From Owenia fusiformis (lineage: Eukaryota; Annelida; Polychaeta; Sabellida; Oweniidae), in assembly GCA_903813345.2 (NCBI GenBank), contig CAIIXF020000001.1, positions 61,273,885-61,337,884 of the forward strand: DNA of 64,000 bases. Reading direction: 5' to 3'. The translations under genes and the position numbers were made by a program. This document shows positions 1 to 12,147 of this stretch, piece after piece. Positions within the stretch are counted from its first letter, which is position 1; each line of letters opens with the position of its first letter. The notes under the pieces were generated by a model, which did no database searches, was not told the DNA's origin, and saw only the letters and a program-made list of their open reading frames with translations.

Positions 1-1450
1 GATGAGACGTGTCAACGTACAAAAACTAGGTAGAAACTTATATTTAGTACTAGGGAACGTTTTAACAGCTGAATAGACAGTTTAGGCTACCACGGTTTTT
101 CACAACCTAAACGCGAACGTAAGTTATTAAGCGATGCATTTGTATGGTCGATTGGTCATACGTATAAGTTGGCGTTTCGATTTTATATGAAGCTTAAACT
201 GCCTAATATCACAATATGACGTAGGAACGTCGGTCGCTTGACTTTCTACCAGGGGGAGATGTCATAGAATTCATCGATGAACCCATGGAAATAGGTGCAT
301 CTAAGAGTCGTGGGGTTTTTCCTACTCATACTCTCTACATTTTCAATTCTACTCTTCTAGAACCAATCTTCCAATAAGTACTGCAATGTATATACTGCTG
401 TGTTACATTTCCAACTGCGATAATTATGAAACTTCTGTTAACGGCGCTACATGAAATCACGGAGTCTCTGTAAGTCCGTGATGAAATTGACGCTTTTGGA
501 GGAAAATTATTTGATTTTGTCATTTGTAGAAGAAATTTATTTGATTTTGTCATTTGTAATGAAATATTATTTGATTGTGCCGCCTTACACGAGGCACAAG
601 AATAGACAGACAATCAATAGTTTTAACGTCGCTATCGTTTTTCTAATACATGGCTACTTATAGTAATTTCCAGAGTGCCTTTCTCATACCTTTCTTTATC
701 GGTTCAATTGCTTTCAGCTAGTGTATCAAGTTATCATTAATCTTTAATGTTACATAATACAATTAAAGCGCATTTCCTCTGTAATGTCTTAAGAACAACG
801 TAGTCCAAATGAGATAAAATTGCATTGCCAGCCCAAGCATTGACTGATCCACTGAAACATGCCAGAGTTTTGCCATTAAGCCCTTCATCAATTCCATTAG
901 GCAGTCCACCATTACCATCGGTTTCTACTTCACTTACCAACGTCGTGTTGTCTCCGATGCGGTTGTCAATCCCATTTAAACCTGCGCGACTCAGATTAAT
1001 CAAAAGCTACTTACCTTTAGACCAGCATTAGTGGAGAAACGGTAGAGGTAATCCTGTAGTATACTATCCTACAGGCACAAATGAAATTGTATACACAAGG
1101 CTAAAGATAAACGCAAAGAGGAAGCCTGTAAAAATAGCTTGGTTCGTGGATCGCCTAAATCCGGGACCCGCTGACAGTGTGTTATAATACACCAGGTTAT
1201 CACCTGAATAAAATGGGTCTCACATATGGTTAATGATTGGTTAATATGCTGATTCGTGGGATTTGTTATCAGTTTAAAAATTGAGAAAGTAAGTTAAGTC
1301 AACCTCCAATGTAGATGAGCAGAATTTGACAATGATAAATACTATAATCGCTTACCTATCATGAATCGTAACCCCTTAATGCGATATAAGCCAATGTGGA
1401 GGCAACATACGATTTACTTAGCAGAATAAACATCCTCTGTTTAACATAAT
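1..1450. other. Mostly unique AT-rich DNA, no confident gene
   Basis: No recognisable exon or mobile element is seen. A short tandem repeat of about 30 bp (core TTTGATTTTGTCATTTGTA) occurs 2-3 times at about 499-575. A GC-richer patch at 860-1000 contains one protein-like minus-strand frame, listed separately. From about 1450 a 25-bp motif (CATACAACATAATATCCAATAGAC) is present twice and leads into the minisatellite that follows. Confidence 0.5.
737..1003 (-). CDS. Weak candidate exon or ORF, unrecognised
   Basis: This is an 88-codon minus-strand frame ending in TGA, with a balanced composition rich in Gly, Asn and Asp (for example DNRIGDNTTLVSEVETDG), unlike the AT-biased chance frames nearby. 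A possible splice acceptor (CGCGCAG before GTTTAAATGGG) lies inside it at about 975. I do not recognise the protein. It could be the last exon of a gene entering from the right, a decayed coding fragment, or chance. Confidence 0.15.
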   Translation of the reverse strand: MINLSRAGLNGIDNRIGDNTTLVSEVETDGNGGLPNGIDEGLNGKTLACFSGSVNAWAGNAILSHLDYVVLKTLQRKCALIVLCNIKD

Positions 1451-1603
1451 ATCCAATAGACCATACAACATAATATCCAATAGACCATACAACACAATGC
1501 TCAACTACAACGCAGTTAAACTCAATGTTCAACCAAATTCACAATTTAACAAAATATTAAATATTACATGCAACGCAATGTTTGGCCGTTTAACCGTTTA
1601 GCC

Positions 1604-2895
1604 AATACTCTGTTCAATGGTCAATCAACACACCATTCAACAAGATGGTTAATCAACAGACTATTCAACGCAATGGTCAACCAACACACTATTGAACATA
1701 ATGGTCATCCAACACACCATTTAAAGCAATGGTCAATCAACACACTATTCAACATAATGGTCATCTAACACACCTCTCAACACAATGGTCAATCAACACA
1801 CCATTCAATGCAATGGTCAACCAACACACTATTGAACATAATGGTCATCCAACACACCATTTAACACAATGGTCAATCAACACACTATTCAACATAATGG
1901 TCATCCAAACCATCATTTAACACAATTGTCAACCAACACACTATTGCACATAATGGTCATCTAACACACCATTTAACACAATGGTCAATCAACACACTAT
2001 TCAACATAATGGTCATCCAACACATCATTTAACACAATGGTCAATCAACACACTATTGAACATAATGGTCATCCAACACGCCATTTAACACAATGGTCAT
2101 CTAACACACCTTTCAACACAATGGTCAATCAACACACCATTCAACGCAATGGTCATCCAACAGATCATTTAACACAATTGTCAATCACCACACTATTCAA
2201 CATAATGGTCATCTAACACACCTTTCAACACAATGGTCAATCAACACACCATTCAACGCAATGGTCAACCAACACACTATTCAACAGAATGGTCATTCAA
2301 CACACCAATTAACACAATGGTCACTCAACACACTATTGAACACAATTGTCATCCAGCATACCATTTAACACAATGGTCAATCAACACACCATTCAACATA
2401 ATTGTCATCCAACACACCTTTAAACACAATGGTCAATCGACGCACCATTCAACATAATGGTCATCTAACACACCTTTCAACACACCATTCAACATAATGA
2501 TTACCCAATGCAGTATTCAACATAATGGTCATCTAACACACCTTTCAACACACCATTCAACATGATGGTTACCCAAAACACTATTCAACATAATGGTCAT
2601 CCAACACACCTTTCACCACAATGGTCAACAACACACCATTCAACAAAATGGTCAACCAACACTAATCAACATAATGGTCATCCCACACACCATTTAACAT
2701 AATGGTCAATCAACACAATAGTCATCCAACACACCATTTAACACAATGATCAATCAACACACCATTCAAGACAATGGTCATCCCACAAAATTGTCATGCA
2801 ACACATCTTTCAACACAATGGTCATCCAATGCATCTTTCATCACAATGGTCATCCAACACATCTTTCAACACAATGGTCATCCAACACATCTGTA
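1604..2895. repeat. 28-bp minisatellite, about 45 degenerate copies
   Basis: The array is built from 28-bp units of the type AACACAATGGTCAATCAACA plus CACCATTC. Two alternating versions (ATGGTCAATCAACACACC and ATGGTCATCCAACACACC) form a loose 56-bp higher-order unit. Divergence increases toward both ends, and near 2450-2650 shortened units appear. Short open frames (NQHTIQ/HNGHPTHH-like) are a by-product of few stop codons in the unit, not genes. Confidence 0.9.
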
Positions 2896-3259
2896 TTGCA
2901 TCTGTATCACTAAACAATCTGTTGAAACTGCAATTTTGATTGAAACTAGGTTAATTAATCAAGGTTTCATTGAAATGAATGAAGACATTGGCAAATAAAG
3001 TTAATATATTTGAGCATAACTATCCTTTATCAGCTTCACTCAAATTACTCGGGGTGGAAGGTGTGAGAATTGTGCAAAAAATGACTTTGTGAGCTGGATG
3101 GAGTTTCTCTGTATTTTTCATTCTATTAGGGTTTCCTGCATAAGGGATTTCGCCTGCGAAGCATATAACTCTTGCGAACATATCTAAATATTGGTCCGAG
3201 GAAGACATACCTTGAATTTTTTAGAAAAAATTGGCTAAAAATGGAAACTACAAAATGTC

Positions 3260-4880
3260 AAAATGTTCAACTCAAACAAAACTCTAGCTATTTAATATTA
3301 ACACTATGTATTATTTAATGTTTTTCAGATGTTTAAGGACCTTCATTAGTGTACTAGTGTCTAGAAATAAGATAATTAAGGACAAAATTTGGCATTTTTG
3401 ATCATTTTCGCTTTCAGCACTAACATATAGTTCCTTATATCTTGAGTTTAATGTTGACTGGTTGTTGCAATTTTGATTAAATCTGTGCTTGTACATGTCT
3501 TCTTCCATTTAAGATACAAAAAATGTATATTGAACCACCAATGGTCATATTAGAGCTTTCAGATCTCCCCTACCCCATTTATTATGAAAAATTACTGAAA
3601 CATATGAAAATATAAAATAACTTGAATTTATAAACTTTAACAATGTTGTAGCTATTCTATATCAATATTATGTATTATTTAATGTTTTTCAGATATTTCA
3701 GAACCTTTATTGGTATAGTAGTGCCTAGAAATGAGACATTTAAGGACAAAACTTGGCATTTTTTAAAATCATTTTAGCTTTCAGCAGTAACATATAGTTC
3801 CTCATATATTGAGTTTTATGCTTACTGGTTGTTGCAATTGTAATAAAATCTGTTTTTGTAGATGTCTTCTTCCATTTAAGGTATAGAAAATGTATAGTGG
3901 ACCACCAACGGTCATATTAGAGCTTTCAGACCTCCCCTACCCCATTTATCATGAAAAATATAAGAAAAATATGAAAATATAAAATAACTTGAAACTATAA
4001 ACTTTAATAAAGTTGTAGCTATTCTATATCAATATTATGTGTTATTTAATGTTTTTAAGATATTTCAGAACCTTTATTGGTAAACTAGTGCCTAGAAATG
4101 AGACATTTAAGGACAAAACATGGCTTTTTTGACCATTTTCGCTTTCAGCAATACCATATAGGTCCTTATATCTTGAGTTTAATGCTGACTGGTTGGTGCA
4201 TTCTTAGTCAAATTTGTTCTTGTACATATCTTCTTCCATTTAGGATATAGAAAATGTATATTGGACAACCAATGTTGATATTAAAGCTTTCATATCTCCC
4301 CTGCCCCATTTATGTAAATGAAAAAGTAATTTCAAATCATCAACTTTAACAAAATTGTAGCTATTCTCTATCGATACTATGTATTATTTAATGTAACCTT
4401 CATTTGATTACGTGTGTCTAAAATTTGGCATTTTTAGCATTCTGCATTTAGCAGTAGCATATAATTTTCCACAATTATAATTCTTTGATGATAGATTCAT
4501 ATATGTTTTTTATTGAATCTGTCTTCTCTGATTTAACTTAAAGAAAATGTATGTAAGACAACGAATGTTTTTATTAGAGGTCTAAGATCTGCCCTCCACC
4601 ATTAAATGAGAAAACCAACACATGTTATTATTGCATGATGATATTCTTAAACTTTTCAAAAGTTTAGCATATTTATTAGCACACTAAAATCAAAAAATGA
4701 CACATAAATGGGCAAAATGACCAATGTTTCACTTTCAGCAATAGTTGTTTATATTTTTAGTTGAATGGTGATTAGTTGACATATTTTAGATCATATATAT
4801 TCAACAATGTGTCTTGTTATCTTCAAAGCATGGAAATGTGTTTTAAACACAAATATACATATTAGAGATAAAATTACTAC
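3260..4880 (+). repeat. Left arm: ~365-bp subrepeats
   Basis: Repeated landmarks GTATTATTTAATGTTTTTCA, CTTTCAGCAGTAACATATAG and TCTCCCCTACCCCATTTAT recur at roughly 345-370 bp intervals (for example near 3310, 3670, 4035 and 4380). Units become more diverged toward the interior, and the last recognisable one fades at about 4880. The outermost units resemble the reverse complement of the outermost right-arm units. Confidence 0.75.
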
Positions 4881-5996
4881 ACTACTATATTTTTAAAAGA
4901 TTACTCAAAAATAGCATAGTGCGAAATAATTTTGTAATTTCGCAGTTTACTCTCGTATGAATCAAAGGATATGTCTTTATATAGACATGATTGTTCAAAA
5001 CTCTCGAACTTAATCCAGCAACAGCCTGATTTTTCAAATCTCCCTGGTTCTATGTTAGAGCTGCATTTAAGTCATTTTGAAGGTAACTGGTCAACTGGTA
5101 CCCAAGACAAGTCGTACCCAAGCATATATTTTGTTTTGAATCAAGTGTTGGACTGGGAATGTGTAAAGATATACATATTATAACTGTAACATACTGTTCA
5201 GAAGTTTGAAGAATTTTCAGAAGAAATTGATATAATTTTGTAACATTTTGAGCTTTGAGTGTCAATTTATTTTGACTATTATTTTATATTGGATGTTCGA
5301 GTGAAGAGATATATGTTTATTCCACACATTCATAATCATTTTTTTAAATATTGTATGTTTATGAGTGCTTGGAACAAGTGTCAGATTTAATTTATCTTGG
5401 AAGATGGTATTATTATAAATGTATTGATTCATCAAATCTTGGGCCTAATTTCTTATTAAACAGATAATCTATTTGTCTAGGATTTCATATTATCAGAAGT
5501 CATATTCATGAAATTTAGCAATAAAATATTTTGAATAATATAATAATAGTATACAAGTAATAATATAGTATAATATTAATATCAAATATTATTTTGGTAC
5601 TTATTCATACATGATATATTATTACACTTAGTATGCATGTGCATAATCCAATTTAGTTCCAATTGGAAAAAAATTAACAGATTAAACTTCCTTTAAACTT
5701 TCTCAAAATGCTCAAATTAATTGTTTGATTCATTTGTAGAAAAGTCACTGTTGTAATTATATTTATTTATATATATGTTTGGCAAAAAATGTTGTGAACA
5801 AGCACTTCAAGCACTTGTTTTATTAGTAAAAAGGTGATTCAAGTTAAATCAAAATGCTTTACTTAATCCATTGAGAAAAAATGTCTTCTAAATTCAAAAA
5901 AATATTGAGGCTTATTTGAGTCACATTATAACATGAAAACATAATTATACAAACTCAATTTGTTTTCCTAATATGCACCCATAATACTGGAAATAA

Positions 5997-6096
5997 CTTG
6001 GGTACGAGTTGTCTTGGGTACCAGTTATCTTGGGTACGAGTTGTCTTGGGTAAGAGTTATCTTGGGTACAACTTGTCTTGGGTACCAGTTGACTAG
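5997..6096. repeat. 16-bp tandem repeat, about 6 copies
   Basis: The unit is TCTTGGGTACGAGTTG with variants (ACCAGTTA, AAGAGTTA). The reverse complement of about two units occurs at 5094-5124 within the same element. Confidence 0.8.
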
Positions 6097-6510
6097 GAAG
6101 CATTTTAAAGGTCTAAGTTGCTCATGACACCACAAGCTATTCAGATATGTAAGATCTCTAAATAAGTTTTATAGTTCTGAGAAACTCATCCTTAAATATT
6201 GTCCAACGATGTGCGCTATGTTGTTTATTGCCACATGGACAAGTAGCAATACACCCTTGACTAGAAACTTTTTATAGCAATTTTCGCTGCCTTTTGCCAT
6301 TTTACATTTGCGAATTGCCAAGGACATATGTTTCTTGTGTTGCTACGAAGGTTTGTTTGTGAGTACTGGTACAAGACACCCATCTTTGATATATCTTCAA
6401 ATAGGTATTGCACTTTGAGATTCATATAGTAATTTAGAATGCTACCTTGAAGGACATAAGAAACTTTAAAGGGTGACGCATATCGTTTAGCAAATCGAAC
6501 GCTCGTTTCT

Positions 6511-6596
6511 GGTGTTGCTCACCGTTTAGTATAAAAGGCCCGATCCCGGAATAATACTCAAGGGTTCACAGGTTCGAGTTCTTTGTGTCAACACCT
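6511..6596 (+). other. tRNA-like or SINE-like relic (weak)
   Basis: GGTGTTG at the start and CAACACC near the end could form a perfect 7-bp acceptor-type stem. A B-box-like GGTTCGAGTTC sits at 6571-6581. The T-stem is imperfect and followed by four extra bases, and no clean D-arm or anticodon arm is visible, so this is not a functional tRNA by eye. It could be a decayed tRNA-derived SINE head or chance. Confidence 0.15.
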
Positions 6597-7041
6597 CTAA
6601 CTGTTATATAGCATAAGTATATTATAGATCGTCACACATTTATAAAAGGGTGATTTTTATTTTGACAAATCAATTCCACATTTATGGGTGACGTTTCAGG
6701 ATCTTCTATTTGTGTGTAATAAGGAAAAATTGGCATCTAAATTTCCCCATAACGTAATAGCACACAGCTTGGCATATGAAATATCCTACAAATGAAACAA
6801 AGCAAGACAAACCGGTTTCTAATACAAGGATTTATATTGGCTGTTGCACATGTATTCTTTGAACGCAATCACTCTTTGGATAACGTTTTCAAAATCATTA
6901 TAAACGGATTACTTTATCTCAAAGACAATTTCAATAAACTGGGTTTTACAGAACTCCCCTTATTTCTTAAAAATGGACTGGTCCAGTTGATTCGCCTGGA
7001 GCCGCCATATTGTTTTTATACGGGATGCTAATCGGAACCCT

Positions 7042-7500
7042 TTAAGAGCTCTTTTTAACTCTCATCCTTCTTTGCAAGCAACATTCTGTATCATCAGACT
7101 GAATACAAATTCTCTCAACATTGAACTCCTTTGTCTTGTCTGCAGCACTGTAATAGACATGGGCCATAAGGAGAGTGTCAACTTCTTCATGATCAGTATT
7201 TGATAGATAAGTTGCAACTATAAGTTTTGCAAAGTTCAATAGCAGCTCTGCCATAAGTGAAATTCATCCCATTTTAGAGATACAGTAACATTGCTTCACA
7301 AACCAAAGACAGCTTTACCATTTTGTAATCCTTTCCAAAATCATCTTGTTGGCTGTTCTTCATTTCACAATGTTTACATTTACCAAAATATCCCCAAGCC
7401 CAATATCTATCATGAACTTCCTAATTACACCACCCTTAGGTGTAATATGGAAATCACCAAGCATTTGACAACATTGCATTTGATATGAGGGAATTCAACC
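7042..7500 (-). pseudogene. Relic of a repeat-borne protein with DHEE..DT and SDDT motifs
   Basis: A 70-codon minus-strand frame contains DHEEVDTLLMAHV (about 7194-7156) and, after a spacer, RICIQSDDTECCL (about 7107-7075). This spacing resembles a family of uncharacterised invertebrate repeat-associated proteins with a HEEADT..HA block followed by a (S)(P/D)DTD(V/L) block. Upstream, in other minus frames interrupted by stops (7250-7500), fragments such as IRKFMIDIGLGDILV and NGKAV look like earlier parts of the same kind of protein. Stops and frame changes show it is broken. The family assignment rests on memory of similar sequences, with no search run. A second relic of the same family is at 42.2 kb. 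The acidic pattern could be that of a PIN/FEN-type nuclease fold, which is an inference. Confidence 0.45.
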
Positions 7501-7559
7501 AATATGGCTTGATCACTGGTTATAATTATCACAGTACTATAACCCATTATTTTTAAATA

Positions 7560-9290
7560 TATTCCAAGTATTGTACTATACATTGCATAGATTCATGAGC
7601 AGTTTGCAACATATCATAACCAGAAAAGCCCAATGGACAAAGATAGAGAATACCCGCCCCATTTGCAACTCAACTTTAAATGTCTCATTTTTAGACTTGT
7701 ATACTCATGAAGTTCCTGACACATCTGAAAAATATCAAATAATACATAGTATTGATCTAGAATAGCGACAACTTTGTTAAAGTCAATACTTTGAAATTGT
7801 TTGGTTTTTATATTTCTGGTTATTTTTTCAAAATAAATGGGGTAGGGGAGATATGTAAGCTCTAATATAATGACAGGCTTTCCAATATACATTTTTAAAT
7901 ACCTTAAATCAAAGTAGGCAGGCAAAAGAACAGATTTGATCAAGAATCCATCAACCAATCAGCATAAAACTCAAGATATAAGGAACTATATGTTATTGCT
8001 AACAGTGGAAATGATGAAAAATGCCAAATTTTGTTCTTCAATGTCTAATTTCTCTACACTAGAATACTAATGAAGGTCCTGAAACATTAATTATAGCAAT
8101 CAATAACACATAAAGAATAGTTACATCTTTGTTAAAGTTTATACTGGTAGTTTGAAGTTATTTTTTATATTTTCCAGTCATCTTCCCTAATAAATGGGGT
8201 AGGGGAGAACTGAAAGCTCTTATATGAACATTGTTTGTCTACTATACATTTTCTATACCTTAAATGGAAGAAGACCTGCACAAGAACAGATTTGATTGAA
8301 AATGCAACAATCAGACAGCATAAAACTCAAGATATGAGGATCTATATGTTACTGCTGAAAGCAGCATTGATTAAAAAATGCCAAGTTTTGTCCTTAAATG
8401 TCTCATTTCTAGCCACTTGAATACCAATAATAGTTCTGAAAAATCTTAAAAATATTAAATAACACATAATATTGATAATAGAATAGCTACAACTTTATGA
8501 AAGTCTATAATTTCAAGTTATTTTATTTTTTTTATATTTCTCGTTTATTTTCCATAATTGTTGGGGTAGGGGAGATCTGAAAGCTCTAATATGAACATTG
8601 TTTGTCTACTATACATTTTCTATACCTTAAATGGAAGAAGACCTGCACAAGAACAGATTTGATTGAAAATGCAACAATCAGACAGCATAAAACTCAAGAT
8701 ATGAGGAACTATATATTACTGCTGAAAGCGAAAATGATAAAAAAAATGCCAAGTTTTGTCCTTAAATGTCTCATTTCTAGCCACTTGTATACCGCTATAG
8801 GTTCTGAAATATCTTAAAAACATTAAATAACACATAATATTGACATAGAATAGCTACAACTTTGTTAAAGTTTATAATTTCAAGTTATTTTATTTTTTCA
8901 TATTTTTCGGTAATTTTCCATAATAAATGGGGTAGGGGAGATCTGAAAGCTCTCATATGAACAATGGTTGTCCACTATACATTTTCTACATCTTAAATGG
9001 AAGAACATATGTACAAGCACAGATTTAATCAAAAATGCAACAACCAGTCAGCATTAAACTCGAGATATAAGGAACTATATGTTAATGCTGAAAGCGAAAA
9101 TGATTAAAAATGCCAAATTTTGTCCTTAAATGTCACATTTCTAGACACAAGTATACTAATGAAGGTCTTGAAACATCTGAGAAACCTTACATAACACAAA
9201 ATATTGATATAGAATAGCTACAAGTTTGTTTGAGTTGAACATTTTGACTTCTTGTAGTTTCCATTTTTAGCCAATTTTTTCTAAAAAATT
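7560..9290 (-). repeat. Right arm: ~365-bp subrepeats (inverted)
   Basis: About five units read in reverse complement to the left arm. Landmarks AAATGGGGTAGGGGAGAT and ACATTTTCTATACCTTAAAT recur near 7840, 8195, 8565 and 8930. Units at about 8220-8400 and 8590-8770 are almost identical, indicating recent local amplification or conversion. Confidence 0.75.
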
Positions 9291-9471
9291 CAAGGTATGT
9301 CTTCTTCGGACCAGTATTTAGATATGTTCGCAAGAGTTATATGCTTCGCAGGCGAAATCCTTTATGCAGGACACCCTAATAGAATAAAAAATACACAGAA
9401 ATTCCATCCAGCTCATAAAGTCATTTTTTCCTTAACGGAGCCTCTTAGAAAATTTTCCACCCCGAGTAAAT

Positions 9472-9779
9472 AGCTTCCTAAGATTTTTATTAATGTTAAA
9501 GAATGTCAAGGTAATGAAAATGATTATAAATCTGTGAAAATAAGAATCACCAACAGAGTAATGGGCTATTTATGAACAATAACAGTGGTTCACATTTCCT
9601 ATTTTATTATACCTTTTCATTGAAAGTGAATGGCCTCTGATACATGAAGGTCAAACTGTTATTACCAACAAGCTGTTAGATGTACTATGTATTAATATAA
9701 TACATCAATAACCTTTAGCTTTTACTTGTCGATAATCCAGACAGAAACAAAGAACCACAAGCATTTTTTGTATTCATAT
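9472..9779. other. Unique AT-rich spacer
   Basis: Nothing recognisable is seen between the two transposons. Confidence 0.4.
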
Positions 9780-9784
9780 GACTA

Positions 9785-11003
9785 CACGGTGTATAACCCA
9801 AACGCTCCTACATGCACAACGGAGCGTTTCATTTATGCGGAAACGCTCCGGAGCGAAATAAAATGGCGGCTAATGAAGATTTGATGAACAATACCGTGAG
9901 CAAAGATCTTATTTATTCAACTTCTGGTGGTAAACTGTTATTTGCTTGATCAAAGCTCCGTAGTGTAGATCGAAGGAATCTGAAGATGACGATTTGACCA
10001 CAAATTACGAATTAAACTAGTATTTCTATGAAAACGTTAATATTTCTGTTAAAGTAGTAGATCACAAACTCGTATATTCTCATTTCTTAAAATCCCAGTC
10101 CAAATCCATTACTTGTTCTCAAGAAATCGCTTGTTTTCCTCGAAACGCTCCATCGATTTAGAACACAATTTTAGAAACGCTCTTACCATTTTGTTTTGAT
10201 ATCATTTTCAGATTATTAGAGAAGAGTTCCGAATCGAATCTATCTCTCAAAAACGTGTTTTACTTGTTAGGCAAATTGAAACATCTGAACCTGGTGGTGC
10301 TAAACGTGCAACTAGCTGATTTAAGCCTACATTAGATGATGTCATGCCTACATGTGTGCTAGATCATAAAACTATAGAAAAAAACGAAAATTAATATGTG
10401 AATTAATCTTTCTTCTTTTGATGACAAGGGGTATAATAGATCTTAATTTCTTTCTCTTCATGAAAAGGAAAGGCAAGCTATATATTTCCTAAACAGATCT
10501 AGATTACCGTAGCGTTTCCAGTTCACTGTGTTAACCAGATCGGAGCGTTTCTTGAATATGAGAATGTCATCATTTTTAAGACTGGATTTTCGGTCATCAA
10601 ATCACTATTACGATAATGTATGATGCGTTGAAGCATTGGAATTTGACTAAAATATATGCTGGTGCTCTAATCTTGGCTCAACTAATCACATGTATCGGCA
10701 AAATGGGTTTTGACCGGTAGAATGACAAATACGTTTTTGGATTTTGATAACTATACTGCTTCGTACAGCTATTCCTAATTGCTTCAAACGTCAACAGCCA
10801 GCCAAGTACAACATGAATATCACAACCATCGAATGGTATACTCGAAATATGTAACTCATACCTCTTATTCCCATTATTGGGGAAATCGTCAGACGGCTCA
10901 TCATTCCGCCAGCCAGTTTTCCTACTCCGGAGCGTTTCTTTGTTTAATTTCAGTAATGAAACGCTCCGTCATGCATGTAGGAGCGTTTGGGTTATACACC
11001 GTG
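9785..11003. mobile_element. 1,219-bp non-autonomous DNA transposon, CACGGTG termini
   Basis: The terminal inverted repeats begin CACGGTGTATAACCCAAACG and extend about 50 bp with two mismatches. The element is flanked by the 5-bp direct repeat GACTA (9780-9784 and 11004-11008). The subterminal octamer AACGCTCC (or its complement) recurs in both orientations near 9840, 10140, 10175, 10510, 10543, 10925 and 10965. No transposase frame is present. A 5-bp duplication with CAC-starting ends is typical of Transib/RAG-like elements. CAC ends with repeated subterminal motifs also fit the CACTA (EnSpm) superfamily, which usually makes shorter duplications. Confidence 0.85.
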
Positions 11004-11008
11004 GACTA

Positions 11009-12147
11009 GAGCAGCTAGATTTTTTTGAAAATTGTTTGACACACTTGTCAAATAAGAATCCTTGGTCTTTGCCCCAAATACTAATAAAGGACCCATGGTC
11101 CTGTGCTCACACACTGTTTTGTGCAGCCAATGATGATTGACTTTAGCTTTATACATGAGAAAGTTCCCTGAAAATGATGAAGTCCTACTTTTTGTCAAAT
11201 TTTATAGAGTAAACACCAAAAAACTGTAATTTCAAGAGCTTTGAAATCTTCAGAGAATGTATGTTGAATATACAGCTACTACTACAAGTTATTTGAAAGT
11301 TCTACTTCCACAAAGTGTCTAGTATTTACAGAAAAAATCAGCAATTTCTCGGAAACCAGGCGAACTTGGGAAATGGCGATGATAGGTTAAATAGGCATTA
11401 TGGATATGCATAAAATGAATGTGGATATGACTCAATCTGAATAGCAGTTTTAATTTGTGCGGCCAATGTTGACGGACGGACGGACCAACGGACGGATCAA
11501 TGGACGGACGGACACCTGGTCCATCCCATAGGCTCACTGTGTGAGCCAAAAACAACTCCTCTAGGTACAATTTTAATTTTTCATTAAAAGGAAGCGTTAA
11601 AGATACAAAAATGAAACCAAAGAGACAGTTTATAGATGGAGCTGCTTTCACATGACATCCCCTTCCCCTAGTGTTTCTTCCAGATCAATCGTACCAGTAA
11701 TGTACACAACAAAGGAAATGATTTTTGAGAATGATGACATCCAGCATGTAAAATATTTAATTGAATTATTTTAGTTGATACTCATTCTCCATTCTACATG
11801 GCAATCTTATGGACGGATATAAAGAGGAACGAGAAGTCACATTTCAAAGCAGGAAGCATCTTAGCTTTATTATGTTTTTACCCACACATTGTTTTTGTAA
11901 TTGATGTACTCAGGAAATGAGAAGGATATTCAAGAATGAGGGTAGATTGTATTTTTGCACTCTGATCTTTTGCAGTCATTGTATCTTGGCTGAGTCATTC
12001 ATCTATAACCAGAATCAAGGGGGGGGGGGGGCATTTTACCATCTCAAATATAATTATCCCTTAAAATATTCCATGATACCTGATAAAAATGGTCCCAAAT
12101 AATAAATAAAATATATATATGTTTTTATACATTTGTAGAAAGATGAG
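11009..12147. other. Intergenic DNA with a GGAC-rich patch
   Basis: No gene is seen. At 11473-11512 there is a GGACGGAC-type simple repeat followed by CCCATAGGCTCACTGTGTGA, a combination that looks like the tail of a dispersed invertebrate repeat. At 12008-12020 there is a run of G. Confidence 0.5.

Larger units (their letters stand above)
4881..7041. other. Interior of the 6.4-kb element, no intact gene
   Basis: This AT-rich interior shows no long coding frame. Near 5094-5124 is a short stretch (GGTACCCAAGACAAGTCGTA) that is the reverse complement of the 16-bp tandem patch at about 6.0 kb, so the interior has its own inverted structure with a loop of about 0.9 kb. Confidence 0.5.
3046..9468. 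mobile_element. 6.4-kb foldback-like transposon with long inverted arms
   Basis: The ends are inverted copies starting TACTCGGGGTGGAA, flanked by AAT on both sides (3043-3045 and 9469-9471). The outer ~220 bp of each arm match closely in reverse complement, including the motif GCCTGCGAAGCATATAACTC. Inward, both arms are built of ~365-bp tandem subrepeats, about four to five per arm. The centre (4.9-7.5 kb) holds a 16-bp tandem patch, a tRNA-like stretch and a minus-strand protein relic. Long inverted repeats made of subrepeats are known from foldback (FB) and sea-urchin TU elements; placing this element in that class is an inference. The coding part is broken, so this copy is probably inactive. 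Confidence 0.75.

Noticed and set aside
10779..11198. Overlapping 70-90-codon frames at 10.8-11.2 kb
   Set aside because: They overlap the right terminal repeat of the CACGGTG transposon and run into flanking DNA on both strands. They have no protein-like conservation that I recognise.
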